The notes beneath the pieces are model-generated. The model saw nothing but the letters and a program-made list of their open reading frames with translations. It was not told where the DNA came from and searched no databases. The translations under genes and the position numbers were made by a program. A DNA stretch of 64,000 nt from Opitutaceae bacterium (lineage in GTDB: Bacteria > Verrucomicrobiota > Verrucomicrobiia > Opitutales > Opitutaceae), in NCBI GenBank assembly GCA_028280945.1, contig JANQKV010000037.1, positions 62,001-126,000 on the forward strand. Direction: 5' to 3'. Positions 1 through 8,852 of the stretch are shown here, piece by piece (the first letter of the stretch is position 1; each line of letters begins with the position of its first letter).

Positions 1-618
1 AAACTGGCGGCCGCTACCGACGGTGCCCCCGGCCCCCAACCGCACTATTCGGGACAACACATCGAAGACACTGCCACGGTCGGGACTCATGGTCATCGCA
101 CTGCGCAGGATAACCTTTCGGGTGTCCGGTGTGGGAACCCTGTTGACCGCCTCTTCCCAGGCTCGGGCGATGGCGATGCTGGCCTTCCATTTCGCCGGCG
201 CATCGACTTCTTCTCCCCCAAGGCTGCCGTCGACCTCATCATTGGGAGCGTCAAAGCGGTGCGCGTAGAGAGTGGCGGTGCCTGCCTGAAGCCATAACGT
301 GGGAGGAGACTTGGCCATGCTGATCGCACGGCCGATTGCGGTGGTAGAAAGCAGCCGCGACTCCATCATTTCAGCGAGGTTTCGCGCATGGTAGCGGCAG
401 TCCACCGAGCGTCCGGCCAGGTTGATTACGACATCGGCGCCTTCGAGTTCTTGGGTCCAATCAGCGAGTGTTTTACCATCCCACCGAACTACTCGGGTTG
501 CTCCAAGCAAAGGCTTGGTATCCCGGCTTAGCACTACGATCACTCGGTTGGGTTGGGCCAAGCCCCGACGAAGCACTGCCCCGACGTGGCCTGACCCTCC
601 GGCAATTACGATTTTCAC
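1..618 (-). CDS. TIGR01777-type NAD(P)-binding epimerase, 3' part outside window
   Basis: The reading frame starts with GTG at 618-616 behind a GGAGG ribosome site and stays open to the window edge (206 codons). The N-terminus reads KIVIAGGSGHVG, a Rossmann GxxGxxG dinucleotide site, followed by ADVVINLAGRSVDCRY and later a tract with LWLQAGTATLYAHRFD. This order (GGSGxxG, NLAG, xSTAtiYxHRxD) is characteristic of the extended SDR group around E. coli YfcH / SulA-type epimerases (TIGR01777). Substrate unknown. The C-terminal third, where the second domain of this family lies, is cut off by the window end. It is the last gene of a leftward group with the small membrane protein at 649-1038. Confidence 0.85.
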   Translation of the reverse strand, partial: MKIVIAGGSGHVGAVLRRGLAQPNRVIVVLSRDTKPLLGATRVVRWDGKTLADWTQELEGADVVINLAGRSVDCRYHARNLAEMMESRLLSTTAIGRAISMAKSPPTLWLQAGTATLYAHRFDAPNDEVDGSLGGEEVDAPAKWKASIAIARAWEEAVNRVPTPDTRKVILRSAMTMSPDRGSVFDVLSRIVRLGAGGTVGSGRQF

Positions 619-648
619 ATTTGGTTCCTCCAGATGGTTATTCTTCGC

Positions 649-1038
649 TCACGCGTTGGGAACTGCCGTGTTCGGCGGCTCCGCCGCGGCGTTGCGTTTC
701 GCTTTGCGGCGCATTTTGTCGAAGTTGAACAGGTTGAAGAAGTGCATCGCGCCAAGCACCAGCATCGCCAGCCCGACCTTGGTGCTCACGTAAACGAAGA
801 CCGTCTCGAGATCGGTGGGCGGCTTTCCGTAGCGCAGGGCCAAAGTTACGAAGCCCAGATTAATCAGATAGAATCCCACCACCAGGAGGTGGTTGACCGA
901 ATCCGCCATCTCAATGCGACCGCGGAAGGCGTCGATGAGGAAGACGCGTCCATTGCGATGGAGCGTGCGCGCAACCCAGATGGTCAACGCGATGCTGATG
1001 CTGAGATAGAGGCCGTAACCGAGGAGGGTGTAGCTCAT
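649..1038 (-). CDS. Small integral membrane protein, unknown function
   Basis: A 129-residue protein with three convincing membrane segments (about residues 5-22, 48-68 and 82-104) and a basic, Lys/Arg-rich C-terminal tail (FDKMRRKAKRN) that should face the cytoplasm. I do not recognise a named family. It lies 31 bp upstream of the epimerase gene, same strand, and 58 bp downstream of the GbsR-like regulator; the gap holds an 18-bp palindrome of the type also found at the regulator's own start, so it is probably a target of that regulator. A role in the envelope or in osmotic or membrane stress would fit a GbsR-type regulator but is only inference. Confidence 0.75.
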   Translation of the reverse strand: MSYTLLGYGLYLSISIALTIWVARTLHRNGRVFLIDAFRGRIEMADSVNHLLVVGFYLINLGFVTLALRYGKPPTDLETVFVYVSTKVGLAMLVLGAMHFFNLFNFDKMRRKAKRNAAAEPPNTAVPNA

Positions 1039-1059
1039 GGTATTTCTTTGTTTTTGTAA

Positions 1060-1077
1060 TTTCAGTATATATTGAAA
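1060..1077. promoter_or_regulatory. Operator-like palindrome (GbsR-type site 1)
   Basis: TTTCAGT-ATAT-ATTGAAA, arms of 7 with one mismatch and a 4-bp spacer, in the promoter region of the membrane protein gene (start codon at 1038). It matches the palindrome at 1624-1641 in sequence and geometry. Confidence 0.65.
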
Positions 1078-1096
1078 TTTTGAGTTAAAATTGAGA

Positions 1097-1621
1097 TCAG
1101 TCGATCAGGCGAAAAATGGTGTCTCCCAATTGGGCGAGTTTCCTCATCTTGGGGGCGCTGAGAGAAGTGGTGCGCCGTCCCCAGGACGCGGACAGTTGGA
1201 TAAACTCGTGCATGGCGACCAGACGGGCATGCCGGTCCGGATCATCCGCGGCTTCGTTGGCGGCACTTTCGTCCACGCACTCCTCAAGGAGGCGGGCCGT
1301 GGGGTCTATCTCCCGCTTTTGGCGCTCGATGATAATGATTCTAAAGAGTTCCCAAACATCATATTGGGTCTCGAAATGGTCTTTGCGGTCCCCTCTCAGG
1401 TGTACGGTGCGGATGAGGCCCCAGCCCTTCAGCTCTTTCAGACTCATGCTCACATTGGAGCGGGCGATATCCAGATGCTCCACCAACTCGTCGGCGGTAA
1501 GGGGTTCACCTGCCAGATAAAGCAGCGCGTGGATCTGTGCCACCGATCGGTTGATCCCCCATTGGGTGCCCATTTCTCCCCAGTGAAGAATGAACTTTCG
1601 CATAACGGGGGTTGTTTCCAT
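1097..1621 (-). CDS. GbsR/MarR-type winged-helix transcriptional regulator
   Basis: 174 residues from the ATG at 1621-1619 (METTPVMRKF); an in-frame TTG at 1669 would add 16 residues but would put an operator palindrome inside the coding region. The start of the fold, HWGEMGTQWGINRSVAQIHALLYL, and the recognition region DELVEHLDIARSNVSMSLKEL followed by a wing with LRGDRKDHFE are typical of the GbsR family (MarR superfamily, winged helix). The C-terminal half is helical and likely dimerises. A perfect 18-bp palindrome abuts the start codon, arguing for autoregulation; the same site precedes the downstream membrane protein gene. The effector is unknown; choline responsiveness is known only for the Bacillus namesake. 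Confidence 0.88.
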   Translation of the reverse strand: METTPVMRKFILHWGEMGTQWGINRSVAQIHALLYLAGEPLTADELVEHLDIARSNVSMSLKELKGWGLIRTVHLRGDRKDHFETQYDVWELFRIIIIERQKREIDPTARLLEECVDESAANEAADDPDRHARLVAMHEFIQLSASWGRRTTSLSAPKMRKLAQLGDTIFRLID

Positions 1622-1623
1622 AG

Positions 1624-1641
1624 TTTCAGTAGAAACTGAAA
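1624..1641. promoter_or_regulatory. Operator-like palindrome (GbsR-type site 2)
   Basis: Perfect inverted repeat TTTCAGT-AGAA-ACTGAAA, 3 bp upstream of the regulator's ATG. Its position over the ribosome-binding/5' leader region suggests autorepression. Confidence 0.7.
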
Positions 1642-1663
1642 ATATAGCCTTCGTCAACCGGAA

Positions 1664-1681
1664 TTTCAATCATCTCTGAAA
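1664..1681. promoter_or_regulatory. Degenerate third copy of the GbsR-type palindrome
   Basis: TTTCAAT-CATC-TCTGAAA has the same 18-bp length and the TTTCA-N8-TGAAA core. It lies 40 bp upstream (centre to centre) of the perfect site and ends next to the stop codon of the upstream gene (1682). Confidence 0.5.
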
Positions 1682-2116
1682 TCAGGGTGTATTTGCCGTG
1701 AACTCAGTCAGGTCGATGTATTCATCGGTCTCGCGAATGTGCACCGTCAGGATCTCATAGTCCCAGATCTCACCTTGATGGGTTGCCAGCACGTAGACGG
1801 TGGCTTTGCCACGCGGGCCTTGAACGGGTATGGCCAGATCGGCCTCTTTTCTGCCTCCGCTGGTACTAACCGTTCCAGTGACCATCCAGCTCGCTTCGAT
1901 CGGTTCCCCAATTTCCGCTATGACCCGTTCGTTGGCCTGGGTCCGAGCCAGCGCGTTCCGGTAGGCATCATTCGATTTCATCAAGGCCATGGTGGCGACA
2001 ATGACGGCCCCCATGAAACCGAGGGCCAAGATCACGACGGCGGGCACAAACCACGGCCAGTTGCGGCTCCACCAATCGGGCCGGCGTCTGTTTGGTAAAG
2101 GTGGAGGAACGCTCAT
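1682..2116 (-). CDS. Coa1-like membrane-anchored protein
   Basis: 144 residues: a proline-rich cytoplasmic start (PPPLPNRRRPDWW), one membrane helix (about 22-45, WPWFVPAVVILALG...), and a small globular domain. The pattern of a single anchor followed by residues of type AxxxAxAxxxVxxxIGEPIxxxWMVTGxVxxxGGxxxADLAIPVxGPRGKATVYVxA matches bacterial proteins assigned to the cytochrome-oxidase assembly factor Coa1 family (PF08695). In mitochondria Coa1 helps assemble cytochrome oxidase; in bacteria the role is not established. There are no oxidase genes nearby. It is 54 bp downstream of the MFS gene on the same strand. Confidence 0.75.
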   Translation of the reverse strand: MSVPPPLPNRRRPDWWSRNWPWFVPAVVILALGFMGAVIVATMALMKSNDAYRNALARTQANERVIAEIGEPIEASWMVTGTVSTSGGRKEADLAIPVQGPRGKATVYVLATHQGEIWDYEILTVHIRETDEYIDLTEFTANTP

Positions 2117-2170
2117 GATGGTATCAGGCTTTTGGTGACGGAGTTGAGGATGAAGAAAGCGGTTCTCCGC

Positions 2171-3448
2171 CTAGTCTTCCTTACGCCCGAAGTCGTGATG
2201 GATTTTTATGAGGGCACAGGCGATGATGGAGGGGATGGCGCAGGCGACCACCCACCAGAAGAAATTCGCGTAGCCGAGTTGTTCCTGAATCCAGCCCGCG
2301 ATCATACCGGGCAACATGATGCCGAGCGCCATGAAACCCGTGCAGATGGCGTAGTGCGCGGTTTTGTGCGGACCGTCCGCGACCATCATCATGTAAACCA
2401 TGTAGGCGGTGAATCCAAAGCCGTAGCCGAGCTGTTCCACCACAATCGCTCCACCGATGAGGGTCAGGCTGGTGGGTTGGATCAGAGCCAATCCGACAAA
2501 CACGAGGTTGGGCACGTGCATCGCGGCGACCATCCACCATAACATCCGGCGCAGACCCTGGCGCGAGACCAACCAGCCCCCGACCAATCCTCCCACGGTC
2601 AGCGCAATAATGCCAAACGTGCCGTAAAGCACTCCGATCTGTTCATTGTTAAGGGCCAGCCCTCCCGCCTCGCGGTCATCCAGCATGAAGGGAATGAACA
2701 GTTTCAGCAGTTGGGCTTCGGCGATGCGGAAGAGCAGGAGAAAGCCCAAAACCACCGCGAGATCCCGGCGTTGGAAAAACGCCTTGAACACCCCCCACCA
2801 ACCCGCCCACGGCGACTCACTTGTTTCGGCCGGCCGGTCGGCGGCAACCTTCGGCAGCGCCCAGACGTGATACCACGCTGCCAAAAAAAACGTCCCGGCC
2901 AGCAAACCAAACACCCACGCCCAAGCCTGTACGAACTGCTCATCGTCGCCAGCCAGCCAACCCGCGAGAAACACCAGTCCCCCCTGGCCTGCGATCATCG
3001 AGATCCGGAAGAAGGTGCTGCGCACGCCAACAAAGGCCGCTTGGTCTGATTTTTTGAGCGCTAGCAGATAAAATCCGTCAGCCGCAATGTCGTGCGTGGC
3101 CGAGCTGAACGCGATCAACCAAAACACGGCCAGGGTGGCTTGGAAGAAGAACGCCGTCGGGAGCGTAAAGGCGATCAACCCCATGCCCGCCCCGACCACA
3201 AACTGCAGGGCGATCACCCAGCCGCGTTTGCTTCCGCGCAGCTCCACGAAAGGTGACCACAGCGGCTTGATGACCCAGGGCAGGTAGAGCCAGCTGGTGT
3301 AAAAGGCGATCTCCGTATTGGAGATGCCCAGGTTCGCATACATTGCCACCGCCAGGGTTGCGACAGCGACATTGGGCAGGCCTTGGACGAAGTAGAGGGT
3401 TGGTATCCAGCGCCATGGGCTGCTGGGTGTGGTGGGAGGTTTGGACAT
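2171..3448 (-). CDS. AmpG-like MFS transporter
   Basis: 425 residues from the ATG at 3448 (MSKPPTTPSSPWRW); an upstream TTG would add 15 residues. Twelve membrane segments are visible. The opening YFVQGLPNVAVATLAVAMYANLGISN, then PWVIKPLWSPFVE, and SSATHDIAADGFYLLAL resemble AmpG/PAT-family major facilitator carriers (AmpG: GxxxPxxL, KFxWaPxvD, SaTqDIaxDAyxxd). AmpG imports anhydromuropeptides for cell-wall recycling, but many Bacteroidota and Verrucomicrobiota paralogues are simply annotated as MFS carriers, and no muropeptide recycling genes are adjacent. Substrate therefore open. Confidence 0.85.
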   Translation of the reverse strand: MSKPPTTPSSPWRWIPTLYFVQGLPNVAVATLAVAMYANLGISNTEIAFYTSWLYLPWVIKPLWSPFVELRGSKRGWVIALQFVVGAGMGLIAFTLPTAFFFQATLAVFWLIAFSSATHDIAADGFYLLALKKSDQAAFVGVRSTFFRISMIAGQGGLVFLAGWLAGDDEQFVQAWAWVFGLLAGTFFLAAWYHVWALPKVAADRPAETSESPWAGWWGVFKAFFQRRDLAVVLGFLLLFRIAEAQLLKLFIPFMLDDREAGGLALNNEQIGVLYGTFGIIALTVGGLVGGWLVSRQGLRRMLWWMVAAMHVPNLVFVGLALIQPTSLTLIGGAIVVEQLGYGFGFTAYMVYMMMVADGPHKTAHYAICTGFMALGIMLPGMIAGWIQEQLGYANFFWWVVACAIPSIIACALIKIHHDFGRKED

Positions 3449-3518
3449 CAGGCGAGCGACCCCGGTAATGGGGATCGCTCCCGAACCGCGCAACCCGATG
3501 TTGCGCCGGCAGCGGCAA

Positions 3519-3776
3519 TCACTCCTCCTCTGCGGCGTCCTGTTCGCGCCGGATCGCAGCCTCGGCGTCGTTCATCGTGCTGGCCAGGATGGTCCTGGCG
3601 GTGGCCGCGTCGGCCTCGGCGACTTGCACGCTGATGCCTCCGGACGCCCACAGGTAGGGCGGGGCGATTTCGGCCGTTTGCTCGTGGGGAATGACCGCCT
3701 CGATGCCGTGTCCCTGCAAAACCGAGCGGATGAGTTGAGCTTCAGCGATTTCGGAGACTTGGGCGATGGTTTCCAT
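3519..3776 (-). CDS. DUF2007 (putative signal-transducing) protein
   Basis: 85 residues from the ATG at 3776 (METIAQVSEIAEAQLIRSVLQGHGIEAVI). The Ax2A.Li+slLe..GI.a.i pattern followed by a Trp-containing beta strand and VxVxxxdxxxAxxil is the DUF2007 (PF09413) fold, related to the small PII-like/ACT-type ferredoxin-like domains. An acidic tail (EQDAAEEE) follows. Function unknown. It is 70 bp upstream of the MFS gene, same strand, so the two may be cotranscribed. Confidence 0.8.
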   Translation of the reverse strand: METIAQVSEIAEAQLIRSVLQGHGIEAVIPHEQTAEIAPPYLWASGGISVQVAEADAATARTILASTMNDAEAAIRREQDAAEEE

Positions 3777-3908
3777 TAAAAAATCGTAACCAAAGCCCGC
3801 CAATTCGCCAGTCGTGGACAGCGGTTAACCGTTTGGAAAATGAATGGGAGAAATGAGCGATTACGGCTCGCGCCGGAAGCAGACCGATGCCACCCCTGTC
3901 TTCCCATC

Positions 3909-6287
3909 ATGTCCTCCCCCGCGACACCCTTTGCCGACATTCCCCTGAAGGACGCAGAACTCTTCGAGTGGCTGCACCGGGCGGTGAACGAACACGCCAT
4001 CATGGCGGTGACCGATGCCGAGGGCGTGATCCTGCATGTCAATGATCGCTTCTGCACCATCTCTGGCTATTCACGGGAAGAACTGATCGGCCAGACCCAT
4101 CGGATTATCAAAAGCGACGAGCATCCCCCCGAGTTTTTTGCGAATCTCTGGGAGACCCTCAACGAAGGGCGATCCTGGCAGGGCACCTTCTGCAATCGGG
4201 CGAAGAGCGGAAAACTCTATTGGGTCACGAGCACCATTGTTCCGTTGCTGGACGACGATGGAAAACCGCGGTTCCATCTCGCCCTTCGCACGGATGTCAC
4301 GCCGTTGAAGAATGCCGAAAAAAACCTGCGCGACGAGCAAACGGCCCTTGAAGAACAGGTTCGCATCCTCGCCAACAAACAGGAGGAGTTGGCGGCGTTC
4401 TACGACCACGCTCCCATCGGCATCTCGTGGCGTGAATTCGACCCCGACGGCAACCCGTCGATAAACCACGTTAACAAACGGTTTTGCGACATCGTCGGGC
4501 TTACGGTCGATGAAGCGGCCGACATCCGAAACATCCAGCGGATCACTCACCCGGATGATCGATCCCTGCAGGAAAAGCTCACCCGTGAACTCTATTCCGG
4601 CCAGCGCAACATGTTCTCCATGGAGAAGCGCTACCTCTGGGCGGACGGGTCCGTAGTATGGGCCAACATCACCATTGTGGTGCTGCGCGACAACGATGGT
4701 CGGGTGACCCACCACTTCGGGATGTTGCAGGACATCACCCAGCGCAAAAAAGCCATCAGTGAATTGGAGAGCAAGGAGGCGCGGTGGCGCACCTACCTCA
4801 ATACCGCGAGCGAGATCCTGCAGACCATCACGCCGGAGGGGCGGGTGAAGTGGGTATCCTCGGCCATCACCCTGAAACTGGGTTACGGAGCCGACGAAAT
4901 CCTCAACCAGCGTTACCTTGATTTTGTGCACCCGGATGATCGTGAGGCGTGGGAAAAGTTCTTTCACCGCACGCTCTCCGAAGGGGTCAGTTCCGTGGCG
5001 ATCGAGTATCGGGTGCTGCACGCCGATGGACGCTGGATCTGGCATGCCATGAGCGCCTCCAGCTACAGTGACCGGGATGACCGGACGGCGTTTCTCGGGG
5101 TCGGGCGCGACATCACCCTGCGGCGCGAGGCTCAAAGCCAACTCAAGGCCGCCCTGGCCCGGCGCGAGGAGATGGAGCGGATCGTGGATCGCTCCCCGTC
5201 AGTTGTGGTGCTCTGGCGAGCGGGAGAAAACTGGCCGGTCGAATACGTGTCGGCCAGTGTGCGCCAATACGGCTACGAACCGGAGTACTTTACGGCTACC
5301 CAACGCGGATTCATCGCCATCACCCACCCCGGCGACACCGCCCGCGTCACGGCGGAATTGGAAGCGCATGCCCAGGCCGGCCACGATGAATACAATCAGG
5401 AATACCGCATAGTCTGCGCTGATGGTTCGGTGCGTTGGGTGGCGGACCACACCGTGGTGCGACGTAACGAAAAAGGCGTGGTCACTCACCACGAGGGACT
5501 CATTACGGACATCACCGAGCGCAAGGCGGCCGAGGAACGCGAACGCGCCGCCCGCGAACGCGACATGCGCACCGCCGCCGAGGTGCAATCACATCTCCTG
5601 CCGCAGACGTTTCCCGAAAACGACGTGTTGGAGATCGAGGCCCTGTCGCGCCCATCCATGCTCATTGGAGGCGACTACTACGATGTGCTCGCCGTCGATG
5701 AAAAGCGGCTGGGATTTGTCATTGCCGATGTTTCGGGCAAAGGCGCCAGCGCCGCCCTCGTGATGACAGAGTGTCGCGCGGCCATGCGACTGTTGGCCGA
5801 AAACGAAGGCAGCCCGGCGATAGTCCTGCGCCGGGTCAATCGCATGATGCAGCCCGACATGCGGCCGGGCATGTTCGTGGCCCTCTTCTACGGTATCATT
5901 GATTTGGATACAAAGGTCATGCGTTTCTGCCGGGCCGGCCACGAGCCGCCCATTTTGTTGCACGCCAACGGCGAAGTCGACCAGCTGCCGGGAGCCGGTT
6001 TGGCCGTGGGTCTCGACGAGGGAGAGCTGTTTGACGAGATGCTGGAAGAGCACGAGGTTCAGCTGACGGAGGGAGACCTCCTTGCCCTTTACACCGACGG
6101 CATCACCGAGGCCACCAATCCGGAGGGCGAGGAGTTTGAGCGGGTGCGCTTGGCCACCAGTTTGGAGCGCCATCTGGATCGTCCGCTCGATGAGGTGGTC
6201 AAAACGGTCGATCGTTACGTGCGCAATTTCTGTGTGCTCGAACCCAATCACGACGACCGCACTCTGCTGCTTGTGCGCGTGAGCTAG
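3909..6287 (+). CDS. Multi-PAS sensor with SpoIIE/PP2C-type Ser phosphatase domain
   Basis: 792 residues if the ATG at 3909 (MSSPATPFADIPL) is used; an upstream ATG at 3840 would add 23 residues of unlikely composition. Four PAS/PAC units follow each other (about residues 25-145, 160-290, 295-415 and 430-555), each ending in a PAC motif such as 'DITERK' or 'DITQRK'. A short helical linker leads into a SpoIIE-type PPM phosphatase (about 560-792) with the metal motifs GGDYYDV, ADVSGKGASAAL, LYTDGITEA and DDRTLLLVRV. It has no histidine kinase domain and no membrane segment, so it should be a soluble sensor whose output is dephosphorylation of a serine, typically on an anti-sigma-factor antagonist (RsbU/RsbP logic). 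No STAS or anti-sigma partner is encoded nearby. Confidence 0.92.
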   Translation: MSSPATPFADIPLKDAELFEWLHRAVNEHAIMAVTDAEGVILHVNDRFCTISGYSREELIGQTHRIIKSDEHPPEFFANLWETLNEGRSWQGTFCNRAKSGKLYWVTSTIVPLLDDDGKPRFHLALRTDVTPLKNAEKNLRDEQTALEEQVRILANKQEELAAFYDHAPIGISWREFDPDGNPSINHVNKRFCDIVGLTVDEAADIRNIQRITHPDDRSLQEKLTRELYSGQRNMFSMEKRYLWADGSVVWANITIVVLRDNDGRVTHHFGMLQDITQRKKAISELESKEARWRTYLNTASEILQTITPEGRVKWVSSAITLKLGYGADEILNQRYLDFVHPDDREAWEKFFHRTLSEGVSSVAIEYRVLHADGRWIWHAMSASSYSDRDDRTAFLGVGRDITLRREAQSQLKAALARREEMERIVDRSPSVVVLWRAGENWPVEYVSASVRQYGYEPEYFTATQRGFIAITHPGDTARVTAELEAHAQAGHDEYNQEYRIVCADGSVRWVADHTVVRRNEKGVVTHHEGLITDITERKAAEERERAARERDMRTAAEVQSHLLPQTFPENDVLEIEALSRPSMLIGGDYYDVLAVDEKRLGFVIADVSGKGASAALVMTECRAAMRLLAENEGSPAIVLRRVNRMMQPDMRPGMFVALFYGIIDLDTKVMRFCRAGHEPPILLHANGEVDQLPGAGLAVGLDEGELFDEMLEEHEVQLTEGDLLALYTDGITEATNPEGEEFERVRLATSLERHLDRPLDEVVKTVDRYVRNFCVLEPNHDDRTLLLVRVS

Positions 6288-6379
6288 CCGTGGGCGGAAA
6301 AAGGGGCGCACGTTTCACGAATTCCACGCTGGAGCGCCCGCCGGGTGCGCAAGTTTCGCGGTCTGTCGCTTCCCGAAAT

Positions 6380-6952
6380 TCAGGGGAACAGGCGTTGCTC
6401 GGACCAAGTGCCGTCCTCGGTTCGTTCGCAACGAATCCGGTCGTGCAGGCGAAAGGGCTTTTCTTCCCAGAACTCGATCCACTGCGGCACAACCCGGTAG
6501 CCGCTCCAGTGGGGAGGGCGGGGGACCTTCCGAGGGTATTTTAGGGCGACCGCGGCGGCGGCTTTCACCAGGGCGGCCCGGCTGGACAACGGCTGCGATT
6601 GTTGCGACGCCCAGGCCCCAACCTGGCTCTGGTAGGCCCGCGAGGCGAAGTAGGCATCGGCCTCACTTTCACTCACCGGCTCGACCTCCCCATGCACCCG
6701 GACCTGCCGTCCCGGGGGATTCCAGTAAAAACACAGTTCGGCCACGGCGGTTTGCGCCAGATGGAAACCCTTGGGGCTGCGGGTGTTGGTATAGAAAACG
6801 AATCCTGCCGCGTCGGCCTGCTTGAGCAAAACCATGCGAACGGAGGGCCGGCCCGCTTCGTCGACCGTGGCAAGTGACGTCGCGGTCGGTTCGGGTTGCC
6901 GGCTGTTTTTGGCGTCCTGGAGCCAACGTTGAAATCGGGTGATCGGGTCCAT
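6380..6952 (-). CDS. pdxH: Pyridoxamine 5'-phosphate oxidase
   Basis: 190 residues from the ATG at 6952 (MDPITRFQRWLQDA). FMN-dependent oxidation of pyridoxamine/pyridoxine 5'-phosphate to pyridoxal phosphate. Family marks in order: ATVDEAGRPSVRMVLLKQ, FVFYTNTRSPKG, LCFYWNPPGRQVRVHGEVEPVS, ASRAYQSQVGAWASQQSQPL, PHWSGYRVVPQWIEFW and the C-terminal RLHDR...W...RLFP. Full length for the family. It converges on the preceding phosphatase gene with about 90 bp between. Confidence 0.95.
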   Translation of the reverse strand: MDPITRFQRWLQDAKNSRQPEPTATSLATVDEAGRPSVRMVLLKQADAAGFVFYTNTRSPKGFHLAQTAVAELCFYWNPPGRQVRVHGEVEPVSESEADAYFASRAYQSQVGAWASQQSQPLSSRAALVKAAAAVALKYPRKVPRPPHWSGYRVVPQWIEFWEEKPFRLHDRIRCERTEDGTWSEQRLFP

Positions 6953-7098
6953 GGTTGACCCCCGCAGCCTAGGCGCCCGCTCCGCTTTCGACTCCGCATA
7001 TGTTGTTGGTCGCATTCGGTTTCCGGCCCGCGTCAGAAGCCGGTTACGATCGTGGTTCCGAAGTTGAACCTCCGGGAAGTTTGGTTGTCGGTATCGCC

Positions 7099-7677
7099 AT
7101 GCATTCGTCCCACCGCTTCCTTCTCCTCTTTCTTGCCGCGCTGATCCTGGCCCCTGCGGGGGTGTTTGCCAAAAGCAAGACGGACAAGAAGCGCGAAAAC
7201 ATCCGGGAGATGCGCGAAGAGGTTTTGACCGCGCTCTATGAGGAAAGCCCGCGGTATAAAAATCAGATCCGCAATGCAGCGGGACATGCCGTGTTTTCCA
7301 ATGTCGGCGTGAATCTCATCATTGCCTCATTTGCCGGTGGGCGCGGGGTGGTGGTTGATGCGGACGGCAACGAAACGTTTATGAACATGGGTTCAGCCGG
7401 TATCGGGCTTGGCGCCGGCGTGAAGGATTTCCGTGGCATCTTCATTTTCTACGACGAGCAAAAGCTGGAGGACTTCATCAAGCACGGCTGGGACTTCGGG
7501 GCGCAAGCTGACGCCGCAGCAAAGTCCGACGAAAAGGGCGGCCAGGTGGGCCTGGCCGGCAATATTTTCGAAGGCGTGGAGGTCATTCAGATCACGGAAA
7601 ACGGCCTTGCCCTGCAGGCGACGTTGCAAGGAACCAAATACTGGCCGGCCAAGGATCTGAATTACGGCAAAGACTGA
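7099..7677 (+). CDS. Secreted SYLF/YSC84-domain protein
   Basis: 192 residues from the ATG at 7099, giving a clear signal peptide (MHSSHRFLLLFLAALILAP... cleaved near VFA-KS). The rest fits the SYLF/YSC84 lipid-binding domain (PF04366): GHAVFSNVGVNLIIASFAGGRGVVVD, GSAGIGLGAGVKDFRGIFIF, then LVGLAGNIFEGVEVIQITENGLALQATLQGTKYW. Bacterial members are periplasmic or outer-membrane associated and of unknown role. It stands alone, oriented away from pdxH. Confidence 0.88.
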   Translation: MHSSHRFLLLFLAALILAPAGVFAKSKTDKKRENIREMREEVLTALYEESPRYKNQIRNAAGHAVFSNVGVNLIIASFAGGRGVVVDADGNETFMNMGSAGIGLGAGVKDFRGIFIFYDEQKLEDFIKHGWDFGAQADAAAKSDEKGGQVGLAGNIFEGVEVIQITENGLALQATLQGTKYWPAKDLNYGKD

Positions 7678-7744
7678 TCTCCGAACCCGTCAGTGAACGA
7701 ATCGTAACGGTGGGATTGAGCTGCGGGACATCCCCCGTAGGATC

Positions 7745-8845
7745 ATGTCCGTGAAAAAACCCATTCTCGCCAGCCTCACGTTCGGCGTCCTGCCCCTGAT
7801 GTCTTTCGCCGCCGATCACCAAGCCCCCTCGGTCCAACCTCCCGCTGACTTGGCGGTCGAGCAGGTGCCGCAATTCGTGATGATCGGTTTCGACGACAAT
7901 CCCGACGTCGATCCGATGCGGTGGATCGTGGATCATGTTGCCGACGTCACCAACCCGGTTGGCAGCGGCCAGGCTGCGACTTTTGATGGTGCGCCGGTGC
8001 GGTTCGCGTTCTACTCCAACGGCAAGTATCTCGACGATTCAGCCGAGCTGCGCGACGTGCACCGCGACGCTTGGAAGGCGGGACATGAGATCGCCAACCA
8101 CACCCACAATCATTACCACGGCGGGCAGTTTTCAGTCGAAGAGTGGTTTGAGGAGATGAAGGTCTGCCAGGCGAGTCTGGTTGCCTGTGGTATCCCGACC
8201 GAGGAGATCACCGGATTCCGCACCCCGTTTCTCGAATACAACGACCACATGTTTTCAGCCGCTCGCAAGATGGGCTTCGTTTACGACACTTCCGTTGAGG
8301 AAGGTTATCAGTCCTGGCACGACGGCACAAACTTCCTCTGGCCCTATACCATGGACGAAGGCAGCCCGGGCAATGCCTGGACCAAGATGCCCGGGGCCAT
8401 CGATCGGGCGACTTCCCATCCGGGGTTTTGGCAGATTCCAATCCACGCCTTTCTGGTACCCTTGGATAAACACGCGGAGAAATACGGTTTTGCACCCGGC
8501 CTGATCAGTCGGATGGACAACTACATTGCCGAAAATGGCGGTTGGGATTGGCCGGCGGAGGCGCGCAAGATTTCCGGACTCGACTGGAATGTTTTGGAAG
8601 CGGCGGGCTGCGACGGTCCGGAATTCCTGGCCATCATGAAGCATACGCTCGATCTGCGGCTGGCCGGCAATCGCGCCCCCATGATGATCGGGGCGCATAC
8701 CGCGATGTTCCCGGCCGATATGCCTGACCGCCGCCAGGCCGTGGAGGACTTTGTGGCCTACGCACTCAAACACCCCGAGGTGCGAATCGTTACGCCCCAG
8801 CAACTCCTCGCGTGGTTGCGCAATCCGGTGCCGTTGGCTGAATAA
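7745..8845 (+). CDS. Secreted polysaccharide deacetylase (NodB-like)
   Basis: 366 residues with a signal peptide (MSVKKPILASLTFGVLPLMSFA). NodB homology landmarks: FVMIGFDDNPD (catalytic/metal Asp pair), EIANHTHNHYH (metal His motif HxxxH), GFRTPFLEYND (Arg-Thr-Pro motif 3), FVYDTSVEE, and IGAHTAMF near the C-terminus in the position of motif 5. This order is that of fungal/bacterial chitin or peptidoglycan deacetylases (carbohydrate esterase 4). Metal-dependent removal of N-acetyl groups in the periplasm or outside the cell is expected; substrate unknown. A GC hairpin lies right behind the stop codon. Confidence 0.88.
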   Translation: MSVKKPILASLTFGVLPLMSFAADHQAPSVQPPADLAVEQVPQFVMIGFDDNPDVDPMRWIVDHVADVTNPVGSGQAATFDGAPVRFAFYSNGKYLDDSAELRDVHRDAWKAGHEIANHTHNHYHGGQFSVEEWFEEMKVCQASLVACGIPTEEITGFRTPFLEYNDHMFSAARKMGFVYDTSVEEGYQSWHDGTNFLWPYTMDEGSPGNAWTKMPGAIDRATSHPGFWQIPIHAFLVPLDKHAEKYGFAPGLISRMDNYIAENGGWDWPAEARKISGLDWNVLEAAGCDGPEFLAIMKHTLDLRLAGNRAPMMIGAHTAMFPADMPDRRQAVEDFVAYALKHPEVRIVTPQQLLAWLRNPVPLAE

Positions 8846-8852
8846 ATACAAA

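Noticed and set aside
4071..5141. Long antisense open frame (356 codons) over the PAS protein
   Set aside because: Mirror of a high-GC gene; the plus-strand product has complete PAS and phosphatase motifs.
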